A stretch of 64,000 nucleotides of DNA from Piscicola geometra (GCA_943735955.1 OX030955.1:4527835-4591834), one strand, 5' to 3'; positions 1-11,423 are shown, numbered from the stretch's first letter. Made by a program: numbers and translations. The notes: a model not told the origin generated them from the letters alone.

Positions 1-326
1 CTAATTTACAGACTACGAATATACAGAATAACGAGCAAAAACTTCAATATTTAACCATTTAATTTTTTTGAATTATCTGAAAAAAATATTTATATTTTCG
101 TAAATTCAAAACTTTAGTTTAAAAAGTCCGAATATATTGGTATTTTACGGTATGCAGTCTGAATATACAAGTTATTAAATAGAGAGGTACAAAAAGCTGG
201 GGGTCGAAGTTCAGGTTGATAGTGTTTTGAGTTTGGAATCGCCATCAAATACAGTTGATAATTTCAAAGTTTGGAATAATAGTGTTGATAAGGTCATAGT
301 TTGGGATAATGTCACAGTTGACGACA
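1..326. other. 3' flank of ACP7, no gene seen
   Basis: AT-rich sequence downstream of the ACP7 stop codon. TTTAAT at 58-63 would read ATTAAA on the minus strand and could be a weak poly(A) signal. A tract around 121-152 recurs near 62986-63017. Nothing coding was found. Confidence 0.5.
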
Positions 327-1905
327 TCAATGGTGGGGCTTTTGCTGGTGGCAGTCGAAGCGATCGGAGGCAGGCGATGTCTTCTCGATGAGGATCGAGT
401 CGATGATGCTGTTCCCCTTTGAAAGAGCAACAAAAAGTATTAACGGACTTCAATGAAAATAAATTATAATGAGGAAAAGTATTTACGGACTCAAATAAAA
501 AATGAATACAATGAGAAAAAGTATTTACGTACTTAAATGAAAATAGACTAGAGAAAGTACTTTTTCGACGGAAATTTGATCGAGAGACATATGACTTTGG
601 TTGTGGATGGTCATCATGGTGAAGCCGTAGTCGTCGGCGTGGTAGGCGCTCCAGACGTTAGGCTGTCTGACGAAAGGGTCCAAGCCTTCCTGACAGCCCT
701 GTGTGGTGGCAGCGAGATGGGGTGGAAGAGGGTAGGGAAAAAACAAGGTGGTGAAGGAGATAGAAGGATGGGGAAGAGAGGTGGTTAGAGATTATAACAG
801 GGAATCGAAAGAGAGGTGGTGAAAGAGAGGTCACTGCAACCCTCCGCTTTCGACAATTTTCTCTTTGGAAATTCCAACAGAGCGTTAAGGTTGTTGCAAT
901 TACCATCGGACGACTATAAATTGCTTAATGCCTTCTAGTGACCTTTTTCAAAGAATTCTTCCCAAATGCTATAATGTAATGCGAGGACGTAGTCTGAAAG
1001 GAAGCGAAGAAGATGATAAAGTATAGTGACACCGAAACTCACGCCTGATCCAGTGACAATGTGCACGGGAGCTCTGGGGTCCTTGTAGGGCTTGTCTGAG
1101 CTGCCATTGCACACCTGAGTTGATGTGCTTGAGTGCTGCATCCATACGAAGTCCATCGCACTACAGAATGTTCAATGCATTTTGATAAAGCCAAATAATC
1201 TTGATAAGACAAATGTTGATGAAAATAAAATACAACACAATACAACGAAGAGTAGGATTTACGTGGCGTAAACCCAAGCGAGCTTCATCACCAATATAAT
1301 TTTAATATTAATTTTAAAAATCTAGCATTCAACAAACGACCCACTACTCCAAGCACGCACCACATTGTCGTAGACGGGCCACATGCGCTCGTAGGAGTGT
1401 TCATGCGCCTGGAAGTGAAGGTCGACTCCATGCTTGTAGAGCAGATCTTCGATGTTGTATGTGTTCGTGCCAGGGAAACCAACCCTTATCTGTGTGTTTG
1501 TGTGTGTTTGTGTGTGTTCTGTGTGTGTGCGTGCGTGTGTAGGTGTGTGTGAGAAAAATAAAAAAACAGCCTGGCAAACAATACAATACAATACAACGAC
1601 GAGTATTAATAACGTAGCGTTAACCCGAACGAGCTTCAAGACTACAAGGTTATGAATGATGATATATATTAAATTAAATTGCCAATAAAAAGACTCAAAA
1701 AGTATTTAAAAAATCATCATCATTATCATCATCATCATCGAGAGCACCATGTTGTCGGGTTTGTTGCAGTGTTCTTGGTCGTTGCTGTTGCTGCAGTACA
1801 TGGGTCGGTGGCACATCGTCACCAGCCAGGGCCTCTTTGCCCTGTTCTCTGGCCTGTTCGCCTCCTATGTGGCCGATCGTGATGTCGATGATGATGATGA
1901 TGTCG

Positions 1906-1937
<32 letters not shown>

Positions 1938-4497
1938 GTGCCGTAGATGAAGCAGAAACTTTATTAGAACGAACTACACATGAGAATATTTGTGCTTTTG
2001 GGAAAGAATGAAACGTTGGAAAGAAGCAATATTTAAACTCTTTCAACACAATCGACCCGTTTTGAAAGTCATCCAATTGATAACTGCAGCGATGTAGCAG
2101 GTGCAGGCTATGATGCCTACTAAGAAGGGATGCAATTACAAATTGTATATGCCTCAGCTAAGAAAACATGTGAAGTTATAGAGATTGTACAGACATTATA
2201 ATCACATAATGACGCCTGTTGCGAAGACTTATGAGCAGAGATGAGATAGACGTCAGAATTTGTAGAGATGATAGAGACATTGTAGAGACAGTATTGCAAA
2301 AGCATCTCGGCACCTCGAGATCCTTCTCTAGCCAGTCGAACTGCTGCTCGATTTGCCGCCACCCGTACATGGGAAAGTAGTAGAACTCCGACGAGAAAGC
2401 CACCAAGTGAATCAGTCCTATGTCGACGCTGTATGGTCGTCGTCATGGTAATGATGTTGTGGTGATGATAGTGGTTGTGGTGGTTGTGATGGTGATGATG
2501 TTGTGATTGTGGTTGTGATTATAGTGGTTGTGATAATAGTGGTTCTGATGATAATGATAGCGGTTGAGGCGCGGTTATGATGAATCAAGTTAGAATTTGT
2601 ATGGGATCAAACAGTAACAATGGCTGGAGAGTAGTAATTTCAATGCATGCATGGGGATTGAACAAGAACATGGAGCATCACCTGTAGAACATTCCTTCGC
2701 CATCACCTCCTGGCATGCTGAAACGAGCCTTGTAGTTCGAGAAGTTGCTGTGGTGGTGGTGATTATAGTGTTATTATGTTTCAGATGGAATCACATACAC
2801 ACATATACACATACGTACGCACGCACACACGCACGCATACACACACACGCACACACGCATACATACACGCACACACACAAACACACATACATACACGCAC
2901 ACACACGCACACACACTCACTATGCTTGTTCATGGTTGCCAACACAGGTCATGTAGGGTAGGTAAGCTGAGAATGCCTCAGTCTGTCGCATGTACGCGTC
3001 ACCCACCTTTGCATTGTCCTGTGGTGATGATGATGATGATGATGGTGATGGTGTTGATGATGATGGTGGTGGCGTGATAATGATGGTGGTGCTGGTGATA
3101 ATGATGGTGGTGGTGATTATGATGGTGGTTGATGATGATGGTGGTGATAATGATGGTGGTGGTGACGATGGTGGTGGTAATGATGGTGGTGGTAATGATG
3201 GTGGTGGTGATGATGGTGGTGATAATGATGATGGTGCAATAGTACAATAGTGAGATAATATAAAGCAGGTGTGCAAGTAAGTTGGATAGCAAGAAGAAAG
3301 ATTTGCAAGTAAGTTCTTACAGTGTCCATGTTGTAGGCAAAGTCACCTGAGAAGGTGGTGGTTGGTTGGTTGGTTGTGTGCAAGAGGAAAAGCTACAAAT
3401 CATTTAAAGGAGGATGATGAGTGGAGGTTGCACGCCTAGGTATATTTTAAGTTATCAACAAAATGAATTTACATATAAAAAATTGTAACTGACATACTTG
3501 TATATGTGCGTCTAAATAAATAAACATTTTACAGTTTCTACTTAAGAAGACATCCAGTGATATCTTGGTCAAACATCAGACGGGCTATTGAACATAAGTT
3601 TCTAATGTAACTCACCCCCGACAACAACCTTGAACTACGAACAACCCACCCAAGACACAACGAACCAACTCACCGACATGTATGACGGCATCAAAGGCTC
3701 CCCCTTGCGCCATCTTCTGCAACTCTACAAGCGATATTGCGTTGATATTGCCCATGTCTCCAAGCACTGCGAAGGTTGACTTGCCCGGGTTCTTCATCGC
3801 CCAGAAGAAGTACAAGCCACTCCAGCCGTCCGCATCACTGCCCACTCTGTAGCCTGATTGTGGGTGAGTGTGTGGTCAAAAACTATTCACACACAAAAAG
3901 TTGATGTATCATTGTCTCTTATGAACTGCCTTATTCAATAAAGGAACTTATTTGTTCATGTGACAATATGGGAGTGTTATTGTGAACTCATTATGAAAAA
4001 AACCTTTCAAAATATAAAAAATAGTTGAATCAAATAATTTATGTTCAATGGCTTACTATATTTTCGGCCTGCAACGAGGTCAACCATAGTGACCCGGTGT
4101 ATGTAGATCCTCCTTCTTTCAGGCCCGCCATCCTGAAACATCCTCGTGTATCCCTCAGTACTCCTCATCGTCGTAGTGCCATCATAGGAAAAATACTCTG
4201 CTGACACTTGTAAGGTGTCATTCAGTGTCACCCAGGTGACCACCATTTCACTAGGAGAACCTGAATTTATGTTGGCACTCTTGAATTTATGAATAAACGC
4301 TATATAAATATATTTAAATGATTGATTGAAATATTTGAGAGCTTTGATAAATGGCATATACTGGTATATACTGCAAACTCACTTCCATAGGAGAGATGGA
4401 TTTGTTCAGGTTGTCTGAGTAATTCTTGGCATGATGTTGATGAAACATAAGAGACAATCAATAAAAAAATGTTGAACATGATTCTCAAAACAGTCAA
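327..4497 (-). CDS. ACP7: Acid phosphatase type 7 (purple acid phosphatase-like), 12 exons, complete
   Basis: Secreted or lysosomal metallophosphoesterase that hydrolyses phosphate monoesters with a two-metal centre. Exons, in transcription order: 4383-4497, 4057-4260, 3674-3853, 3321-3346, 2921-3018, 2682-2747, 2314-2428, 1748-1864, 1361-1489, 1043-1114, 561-698, 327-416. They join in phase to 449 residues, against about 438 in the human protein. A hydrophobic signal peptide ([14 protein letters not shown]) follows the start; a second in-frame Met lies six codons downstream. Metal-ligand blocks are in the family order: VLGDMG (Asp139), GDFAYN (Asp168, Tyr171), GNHE (Asn203, His204), CHRPMY (His287) and AHEHSYER (His336, His338). 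The usual Gly before HRPMY is Cys here. Donors of exons 7 and 8 are weak (GTGCCG, GTGCTC). The nearest neighbour upstream is a block of fold-back elements. Identity is secure; exact boundaries of exons 7, 8 and 12 are slightly less so. Confidence 0.93.
1231..1288 (+). mobile_element. Dispersed element copy 1 (GTGGCGTAAACCC family)
   Basis: A run of TACAA-type repeats leads into a core related to AACGTGGCGTAAACCCGA and then AGCTTCA. The same order recurs at 1579-1655, 11630-11712 (inverted), 11892-11970, 25143-25217 and 61312-61370 (inverted). This copy lies in the ACP7 intron just 3' of exon 9 in gene sense. I do not recognise the family by name. Confidence 0.6.
1488..1548. repeat. TG-rich microsatellite next to an ACP7 acceptor
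   Basis: TGTGTT and TGTG repeats on the plus strand, that is CA repeats on the gene's sense strand, run straight into the CACACAG acceptor of ACP7 exon 9. Confidence 0.85.
1579..1655 (+). mobile_element. Dispersed element copy 2
   Basis: AATACAATACAACGACGAG followed by the ACGTAGCGTTAACCCGAACG core and GAGCTTCAAGACTACAAGG. Copies 1 and 2 sit in the same orientation on either side of ACP7 exon 9. Confidence 0.6.
1868..1940. repeat. GAT microsatellite upstream of an ACP7 acceptor
   Basis: GATGATGATGTC repeats. On the gene's sense strand these are CAT repeats leading to the acceptor of ACP7 exon 8. Confidence 0.85.
2440..2560. repeat. GTGATG/GTGGTTGTG low-complexity tract
   Basis: Imperfect GTGATG and GTGGTTGTGAT repeats in the ACP7 intron, CACAACCATCACC in gene sense, ahead of the exon 7 acceptor. 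Confidence 0.8.
2790..2914. repeat. CA-rich microsatellite
   Basis: CACACA with interspersed CGCA and ATACAT. In ACP7 sense this is TG repeat immediately following the exon 5 donor GTGAGTGTG. Confidence 0.85.
3022..3236. repeat. GATGGTGGT/GATAAT microsatellite
   Basis: About 215 bp of GATGATG, GGTGGTGAT and GATAATGATGG units. In ACP7 sense they read CACCACCATCATC and run into the exon 5 acceptor. Confidence 0.85.
4291..4331 (+). mobile_element. SINE-like 3' tail (CGCTATATAAAT...GATTGATT)
   Basis: AACGCTATATAAATATATTT followed by AATGATTGATTGA. The same tail motif occurs at 13140-13181, 31664-31723, 40266-40362 (inverted) and 60400-60437. The pattern resembles SINE tails common in invertebrate animals. 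It lies in ACP7 intron 1. Confidence 0.45.
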
Positions 4498-4726
4498 ACA
4501 CCTAATGTTGATGCTGTTTTTCTCAAATTATTGATATCACAATATATATACAATTTTATAATTATTATGAATCTTTGAACCTATTTTTAGATCATATGAT
4601 ATTTATTTGTAAACAGGATACCATTGCTTGTGCGTAGATAAAATGAACACTTCAAATTGTTTAATAAAACCATACATATCCTACAAACAACAATTAGTAT
4701 ATATATATATTATATATAGATATATC

Positions 4727-4776
4727 TACGGGGTCAGCTGATCGGATAAATTTTACTCATTTGAGTGCCGGACCCG
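4727..4776. repeat. Short inverted repeat (CTACGGGGTC / GGACCCGTAG)
   Basis: Two 10-base arms, complementary apart from one position, enclose about 30 bases. This could be a minimal inverted-repeat element or the end of the adjacent fold-back cluster. Confidence 0.5.
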
Positions 4777-4864
4777 TAGCCAGTGCCATTTTATATTTCA
4801 AAGAAAGATTTTCAAATGATTTTTGAAAAAAACGTTTTGTAGGATAGAAAACATAAGTTGGTTT

Positions 4865-5146
4865 GGACCTGTTTTACATTTCCGCCAAAAAGCAAAGGTT
4901 TTCGTTGAACTCGGTAAGTGTAAACATAAGCCACAACAGCTGATGGCACTTTTTATTTATTTTTTTGAATCAGCTTTTTTTGGTCTCTAACAATTACAAA
5001 AAGCGACAATTTTTTATTGAAATTTTGGCATACTATTTGAAATAACGCATGCAAAATAAATAAAATGTGCCATCAGCTGTTGTATTTTATATTTACAATT
5101 ACCGAGTTTAACGTAAATCTTTGTGTCAGAAATGTAAAACAGATCC
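4865..5146. mobile_element. Fold-back (MITE-like) element A
   Basis: The left arm starts GGACCTGTTTTACATTTCCG and runs through GAACTCGGTAA and CAGCTGATGGCAC. The right arm reads back as GTGCCATCAGCTG, TTACAATTACCGAG and AAATGTAAAACAGATCC. Arms of over 100 bases are imperfectly complementary around an A/T-rich loop. There is no coding capacity, so it is non-autonomous. Confidence 0.7.
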
Positions 5147-5199
5147 GTTGGTTTTATGGTTATATTAATAATAAAAATAATCAAATCTGTATTACATTT

Positions 5200-5283
5200 C
5201 CGTAGATCAGCTCCTGTTGTTTACGTTTACAATTACCGAGTTCAACGTAAACCTTTGTTTAGGGCGGAAATGTAAAACAAATC
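5200..5283. mobile_element. Half copy of the fold-back element
   Basis: Only the right-arm sequence (TTACAATTACCGAGTTCAAC ... GCGGAAATGTAAAACAAATCC) is present, squeezed between full copies A and B. It looks like a truncated or nested insertion. Confidence 0.6.
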
Positions 5284-5284
5284 C

Positions 5285-5552
5285 ACAAAAAAAGTTTACA
5301 CTGAACTCGGTAATTGTAAACATAAACAACAACAGCTGATGGCACTTCTTATTTATTTGTTTTTAAGGCGTAGTTTCATATAATTTCCCGAAATTTGCAT
5401 AAAAAATGATGCTTTTTTATTGTTAGAGACCAAACATAAGCTGATTCAAACCAATAAATAAAAAGTGCCATCAGCTGTTGTTGTTGATTATGTTCACAAT
5501 TACCGAGTTCAACGAATACTTTTGTTTGGGGCGGAAATATAAAACAGATCCC
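5285..5552. mobile_element. Fold-back (MITE-like) element B
   Basis: Same family as element A: left arm with ACTGAACTCGGTAATTG and CAACAGCTGATGGCAC, right arm with GTGCCATCAGCTGTTG, TTCACAATTACCGAG and GCGGAAATATAAAACAG. The outer left end is shorter than in element A. Confidence 0.7.
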
Positions 5553-6044
5553 AATAATAATAATATATATTAATATAATTTTTTTAATATTATTATTCAT
5601 TTATTTTTGATAAGGGGTCGAGATGAAATAGTTGTTATAGATATAGAATAGCGTGATTATTTGGAGCTGAACTATTCATTTTTATATTGCTTTTGAATGA
5701 TGAATAAAATTAAATGCAAATTCGTACTTAATGAATATTTTGATTATTTACATTTCAAATAAATTTGTTAATTGATGCATTTTTAATCAACAAATTTTCC
5801 ATTTAGTGAATTAGTTTATCAATTAATTAGTAAATTCGATTTAACTAAGATATAGGTATATTGTAAAATTTAAAAGAGTAAATCTTCATTAAAATTCATC
5901 CATCTTTTCCTTGTGAATATAAAGGAATATATATTTTCCCAAGAACTTGTATAGCTACCCTCCATCTATTTCTGCTTATCCTCAGAATCAGTAGCTCCAT
6001 CGATGGATCCATACCTAAGTAAAAATTTCTTTTTTTTAATTCCT
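5553..6044. other. Intergenic AT-rich spacer
   Basis: AT-rich sequence between the fold-back cluster and the 3' end of the next minus-strand gene. No ORF or structured element was recognised. Confidence 0.5.
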
Positions 6045-6050
6045 TTTATT
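6045..6050 (-). terminator. Poly(A) signal AATAAA for the 6074-9609 gene
   Basis: TTTATT on the plus strand reads AATAAA on the minus strand, 24 bases past the stop codon at 6074. Its position fits a polyadenylation signal. Confidence 0.5.
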
Positions 6051-6073
6051 TTGTTATAAATTTCACAACACCA

Positions 6074-9000
6074 TCATCTTACATTGCTTCGGTGTTTTTC
6101 AAGTTTGCGACGTTTAATGATATCCAACAAATTTCTTGTTTCTTTAATTTTTTCTTCTATTTTTCTAATACCTTTTAAATTGTATTCATCATCATGATCA
6201 CCATCATCATCTCCAACATCATGCCCATAATCATTTTCATCTTCACCACTACCATCATCATCATTATCATCATCCTCATCATCCTCATCATCCTCCTCAT
6301 CATCATTAATTGGGTAATTCAAGGAATATGCGTTTTCATAATGAGACACTGGTAAGATTTTGTGAGCGCTGTTTTTGCCGTTATTCCCGGTGGAATTTAG
6401 AAAAGTCATCGAGACTATGGGCTCATTGACCGGTTGTTGTAGGTGGAATGGAAGGACTTGTGGTGATGACTGTTGAGGAAAATAATGAATAGAAGAATGG
6501 ATTTGTTTTTGAATCTTTTTTGGTAGGTTTTCTATTTTATTTTGTGCGTCTGGTAGGCGGGAAGGGTGGATTTTTGGTGGGTGGGAAGATGGGATTGGTG
6601 GGTGGCAAGGGAGAGTTGGTGGGTAGGAAAGGGGGATTGTTGGGTGGATTGGTGGTGAGGGCTGTTCTTGGAGCGTTTTTGAAATATTTTTTTGTGGTTT
6701 TGGTATGTTTTCTATTTTATTTTGTGGGTTTGGTAGTTTTTCAATTTCATTTTGTGGTTGGGATGGGTAGAAGGCGAGGTTTGGTGGGTGAAAAGGCTGG
6801 ATTTTTGGTGGATGGGAAAGGAGGGTTGGTGGGTGGGAAAGAACGTTTGGTGGGTGGGAAATAACGTTTGGTGGGTGGGAAAAGAAAATTTTTGGTGAGG
6901 GCTGTTGTGGATTGGGAGCTATAGGAATCTTATTAAGGCTGCTTTTGGGGTTCATGGAAGGTTGCATTTGTTTAAGGAGTGTTTTTGGATGAAGATAAGT
7001 TAGTTTTGGTAGTAGTTCGGTTTTATTTAACTGATTTGGTAGAATTTCAATTCTATTTTGTGGCTCTGGTAATTTTTCAATTCCATTTTGTGGTTTTGGT
7101 AGGTTTTCTATTTCACCTTGTGGATTTTGTAGTTTTTCTATTTCATTTTGTGGTTTATTTTTCGGCAGAAGTATAAAATAAATGTTGTGCTTTTTTCTTT
7201 TAGGCGCTTTTAAATTGGCATTCAGATTAGGGTTCTTTTTTTTCCCACTAGACAATAAATTTGGGTCAAGTTTAGTGAAATTCAGCTCTGTTTTGTTGTC
7301 TATTTCGAAAATATCTTTTTTTTCTTGACAACCTTTTCTCATTTGCTTTTCTCCAATTTTTCCTATTTCTTTTCTTCCAATTTTTCTTTTCATCATAGAT
7401 TCAAGACTTTTATCAGATTCCATCAATGACAAAAAATAACTTTCAATAGTCGAAGCTGAAGTTGTATTCATCATTTTTCTCTGCAATTTTTCTTGAAAAA
7501 ACTTTTTTTGGCGAAGTTTAAATTGTCTGTTTTTTTCTCCCTCCATTAAAAAATCCTTTTGCTGTTTCTCCCGATCCACTTTATCTCCAGCCCCGGCAAA
7601 ACTACTATCACTTCCAAATTCTTCATAATCCATCACCCCTTTATTTCCGATTGACCCATTTACCCTTCCGTCAAATCTCTTTCCATAATTACCCATTTTT
7701 GTATTTTTTAAAAACCTCCTAGTAATATTGCCCAAAACATTTTGAGTTTCCTTGATTGTCCCTTTTCTTTTTGAAGCTCTATCACCTACCTCCTCTACTC
7801 CCCCTGTAACCCCACTACCACCACCACCACCACCAGCATCATCATCATCATCATTAAAACCTCTCTTCCCTCCATCGCCCCCTTCTTTCAACATCTCGGA
7901 TTTACTTGAGTGAGTACCTTCCGATTCTACCACACTTTTTACTTTTTCCTCTTCTTCCACCACCATTATCGCCCTAGTTTCTCTCTCTTCCAGATTTTTT
8001 ATATGCGCCTTAACCCTTTTCATCTCCCTCTCCATTTGGTCGTTTAGTTTGCAAACGTCACAACAACAGCACTTCGAATCTGGTTTGGTGTGGGAGGGGG
8101 TGAGGTGCAAGGAGATGGGTGGTGGAGTTTTGGTGGCTTTTGATTTAAATCTGGAATCATTCTCATCATCACCTTCATAATTATTATTATAATCATAATC
8201 TTACCAAGCTCACCATCATCGTTATCATTTCCACCATCATCTTCACTACCACCATCATCATCACCATAACCCCCATCATCATCATCACGATAACCACCAT
8301 CATCATCATCACGATAACCACCATCATCATCATCATCCCCACCACCATCATTATCATCATCCTCACAGCAGCAGCAGGGTTGTTGGCAGCATTTACAACC
8401 GAACACGAATTTCTGGTGCACTTTTGGAGCAGGTTTTTTTAGAGGTTTTTGCAGTTTCCAAGGTCTCGGAGGTTTTTGATCCTTTGGCGGTCTTATCACT
8501 TCCGAGGGCTCCGGAAGTAACGGGGTTAATGGGGGTAATGGGGGTATCGGGGGCAACTCGGAAAGACTAGGGAGTGACGGAGGCGGAGGTGGTAAAACTA
8601 GGTCATCAATTTCTTCGGGTATCTCTGGCGTAATACTACTTGGTGGTGAAGGGGAAAGGGTGGGTTGACCCGGTTGTGCGGGGGTTCGGAAAGAGATGGG
8701 AATGTGGATGGATAAAGTAGGGTTTTTTTGGCCCGTTTTCGGTTTTGGTCCGTGTTTTTTTGTCTTTTTAACATCTGGTTCTGAAGATTCATCCGAACAT
8801 TTACCATAAAATGACATCCGATATGCATTAGGTGGTTGCTTAAAATCATCACAACCAAATTCATCTCCAACACCCAAACAATCTTTGCAACATTTATTTG
8901 ACTTCACCAACAATATCTCCTTTTCTAAATTATCTAGTGCTCTTTTCGTAGAATCAACTTTTTTCTGAAACAACAACAACTCAGAAGTTCCGACTGATAT

Positions 9001-9609
9001 CTCATCAGAAAAACTTTCATGATCATCATCATCAAACATTTTATTTTTTTGTTTTATTATCTTTTTTCCCAATTTTTCAGAAAGTCCTACATTACACGCA
9101 TCAACCACACAACAGTTTTTCTTGTTACTAAAGCTTCCTTGACTTTTTTTGTGACTGTAATTTAAGTTGGTTGAAAGTTTGTGATTTTTCTGATTTTTAT
9201 CTGGTTGAGCTATGAGACTGTCAAAGGTTTCCCCACTGTCTGAACCTATATGCGTAATGTTATGTGCTGATTAAATTAATAATAATTTAATTAATCATAC
9301 TTCAATTAATTACAATAATTTTAATTATAATTCCATTAATTATAATCAAACTAAAATAAAAAGCTCTGTATAAATACTTTGATCGATTGATGTTTAAATT
9401 GTATTTAAGCTTTATTTTGTTGTATGTAGTTGTTAATGTTGTTGCAATTGTGGTTGTTTGCACTTAGAACTGTATAAACTTTACTTACTGTCAGGGGAGT
9501 TATTTTCATTTTTATGGTATTTTTTGTGTTTGGGTTGCTGGTGTTTTTTTGGCTTAGAACCAAAATTTTGAAGATGTTTTTTTTGTTCGGGTGGGGTATG
9601 TGGGAACAT
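6074..9609 (-). CDS. Unrecognised large Cys-cluster, Pro-rich, acidic protein, 3 exons
   Basis: I do not recognise this protein. Exons 9489-9609, 8205-9245 and 6074-8136 join in phase (donors GTAAGT and GTAAGA, acceptors TATAG and AAAAG) to about 1,074 residues from ATG at 9609. An upstream exon cannot be excluded. Exon 1 is basic and Gln/Lys/His-rich. Exon 2 has a coiled-coil-like stretch, then Cys groups (KKNCCVVDAC, KCCKDCLG, CKCCQQPCCCCE), a Pro-rich block and Asp/Gly repeats encoded by a CAT-type microsatellite. Exon 3 opens with CCCCDVCKLND, continues through Lys/Glu-rich coiled-coil segments, NEIEKLPNPQ-type and SHPPNVL-type repeats (near residues 800-850), an Asp/Glu tract near 1005-1045 and a basic C-terminus. 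There is no signal peptide or membrane segment. Paired Cys clusters suggest metal binding or disulphide scaffolding; that is inference. Two long frames linked by a clean 68-bp intron and a poly(A) signal argue for a real gene. Confidence 0.72.
8208..8372. repeat. Coding CAT/CCACCATC microsatellite
   Basis: Trinucleotide-based repeats within exon 2 of the unrecognised gene. They encode Asp/Gly runs (DDDDGGYRDDDDGG) in the gene frame. Length polymorphism here would change the protein by whole residues. Confidence 0.75.
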
Positions 9610-9980
9610 TTGTTATGGTTGCAGTTATTGTTTTTGTTGATTAGGCCTTTTTTGTTGTAGTTTTAGTTTTTGTAGGCCCGGAAAAAATCTTCTCAGTCAA
9701 TTTATACAATTTTTTTGCACAATTTTTATTAAATTGCCATTTTTAAAATTCTTGTTTTTATGTTTTATCGACACAATTTTTTAATTTAAAGATTTTTGAT
9801 GTTTATTTATTTTTTTTCGACGTAAAAAAGGAACTGTTTAAAATATTAATTATGTAATCATTTATATAAAAAAAGATTTTCACTAATTTATTCGTTCAAT
9901 TAAAACTAATTTAATTAACTATATTTAATTTATTGTTTAATTAATCATTTGTCCCATTAAAATATTCTTGATCAATCCGA
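9610..9980. other. Upstream region of the unrecognised gene
   Basis: T-rich sequence 5' of the chosen ATG. No promoter motif or further exon was identified. It separates this gene from the small secreted-protein gene upstream on the same strand. Confidence 0.4.
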
Positions 9981-10284
9981 TTCAGTTCCTTTTAATTCCA
10001 TTATCTGTAAAAAATGAAAATATTAGCGTCATTAGTTTTTTCGAATAGTTTTTTTTCGCTTTTCGTTGGCGTTTGAACGTTTAGAGTCGTTTTAAAAACG
10101 CGAAATATTATGGGAAACTGTTTTTTCTCTCTTAATTAATGGTGAATAAAATCCTTGTTTTGTTATTTTAAACAAAATAAATTAAAAAACGAAAATTCCT
10201 ATCTTTTCATTCATCTTACCACATTTTAAAAACTTTTTAATTATAGAATATAACTATAATTAAAAATATTATTATAATTCATAG

Positions 10285-11423
10285 TTAACTTAACTGTAAA
10301 TCATATTTCAAATTCCAAAAAACTGTCCGCTTACTTTTTTGACACTCCATTTTTGGATCTCCTTTAACATTTTCGATTAAACATCTTCCGCCATTAAAAC
10401 ACTTTCCAAATGCTTGCGAACTTACACCCCACTGTAGAATTGCATTAAAATGGATAAAAATTGTCGATGGGTATACAAAAGAATACAATAAAATACAATA
10501 CATTACAATGAAACACAATAAAGTCTAATATAATACAATAAAATAAAATACAATACCATACAATACAATAAAATACAATAAAATACAATACCATACAATA
10601 CAATAAAATATAATACCATACAATACGATACTAATAATAAGAACAATGCGCTTTATACATGGTGTTTTGAGGGTATTTAATTTTATTATTAATATTAATA
10701 TTATTTTTTTATGACACAATTTCTTACATATTTCCAACAATAACAATTATTCTTGGTTGTCCACATGATTTTGTTTTTTGGCATTCCATGGTAACACATA
10801 AGACCTATAATAATAAATGTAAAATATTGAAATTAAATTATTAAAACCAAAAAAAGTTATTGTTCTAATTTGGATTATTATTGTGTTTTATAATAATTCA
10901 ATTTAGAGTAACAATTTAATTCTTTAAAAAATTGCTTAAACATTTTTTCATTTTTACTTTCATCTCTTGGTAATTCTATTTGATTTGCAGTTGAAATAAA
11001 TATCCGTGGACCATCTGGATAATTAAATATTCGTTTTTTAATAATTAAATTAAATTTACTTATTTAATGAAATTTACTTAAAAAATATTATTTTATTTTA
11101 TTCATAAATATATTGAAAACCATTAATTTAATAATAATAAATTTAACTCAATTAAAATTTTTAGTTTTTAATTTAAAAACTATTTAAATTTCACAATTCC
11201 TTACTTGAAAGGTAAAAGCATTCTGGAAAAAAAATCAGTTTTGAGCTCTATTTTAAATGAATTCAAGTTTAAAATAAAATTATATTTTAAAAATATTAAA
11301 TTTAAATAAAGAATTCATTTAAACATTTCACAAGCAAACATTGACTTTGAAATTAAAACCAAAAAAAGTACCTGAAAGGCATACACTCGACAGAAAAACA
11401 AAAATCAGGATCAAACTCCTCAT
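10285..11423 (-). CDS. Small secreted Cys-rich protein, at least 5 exons
   Basis: Not recognised. Exon 1 (11372-11423) encodes Met followed by a typical signal peptide (MRSLILIFVFLSSVCLS). Exon 2 is an 18-base microexon (11205-11222). Exon 3 is 10958-11014, exon 4 is 10728-10804, and exon 5 begins at 10431. Introns 1-3 interrupt the codon after its first base, intron 4 lies between codons, and all use GT-AG. Exon 5 contains KCFNGGRCLIENV, which resembles the first half of an EGF-like module. About seven Cys are visible in the mature chain. The end is uncertain: exon 5 can read on to a stop near 10285, or splice at 10334 to a short exon ending at 9982. Total length is about 120 residues. It is probably an extracellular peptide or matrix component; no function is claimed. 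Confidence 0.6.

Noticed and set aside
6520..7176. Plus-strand Gly/Leu/Phe-rich ORFs
   Set aside because: Antisense of exon 3 of the minus-strand gene; hydrophobic repeats arise from the complement of the HPP and NEIEKLP repeats.
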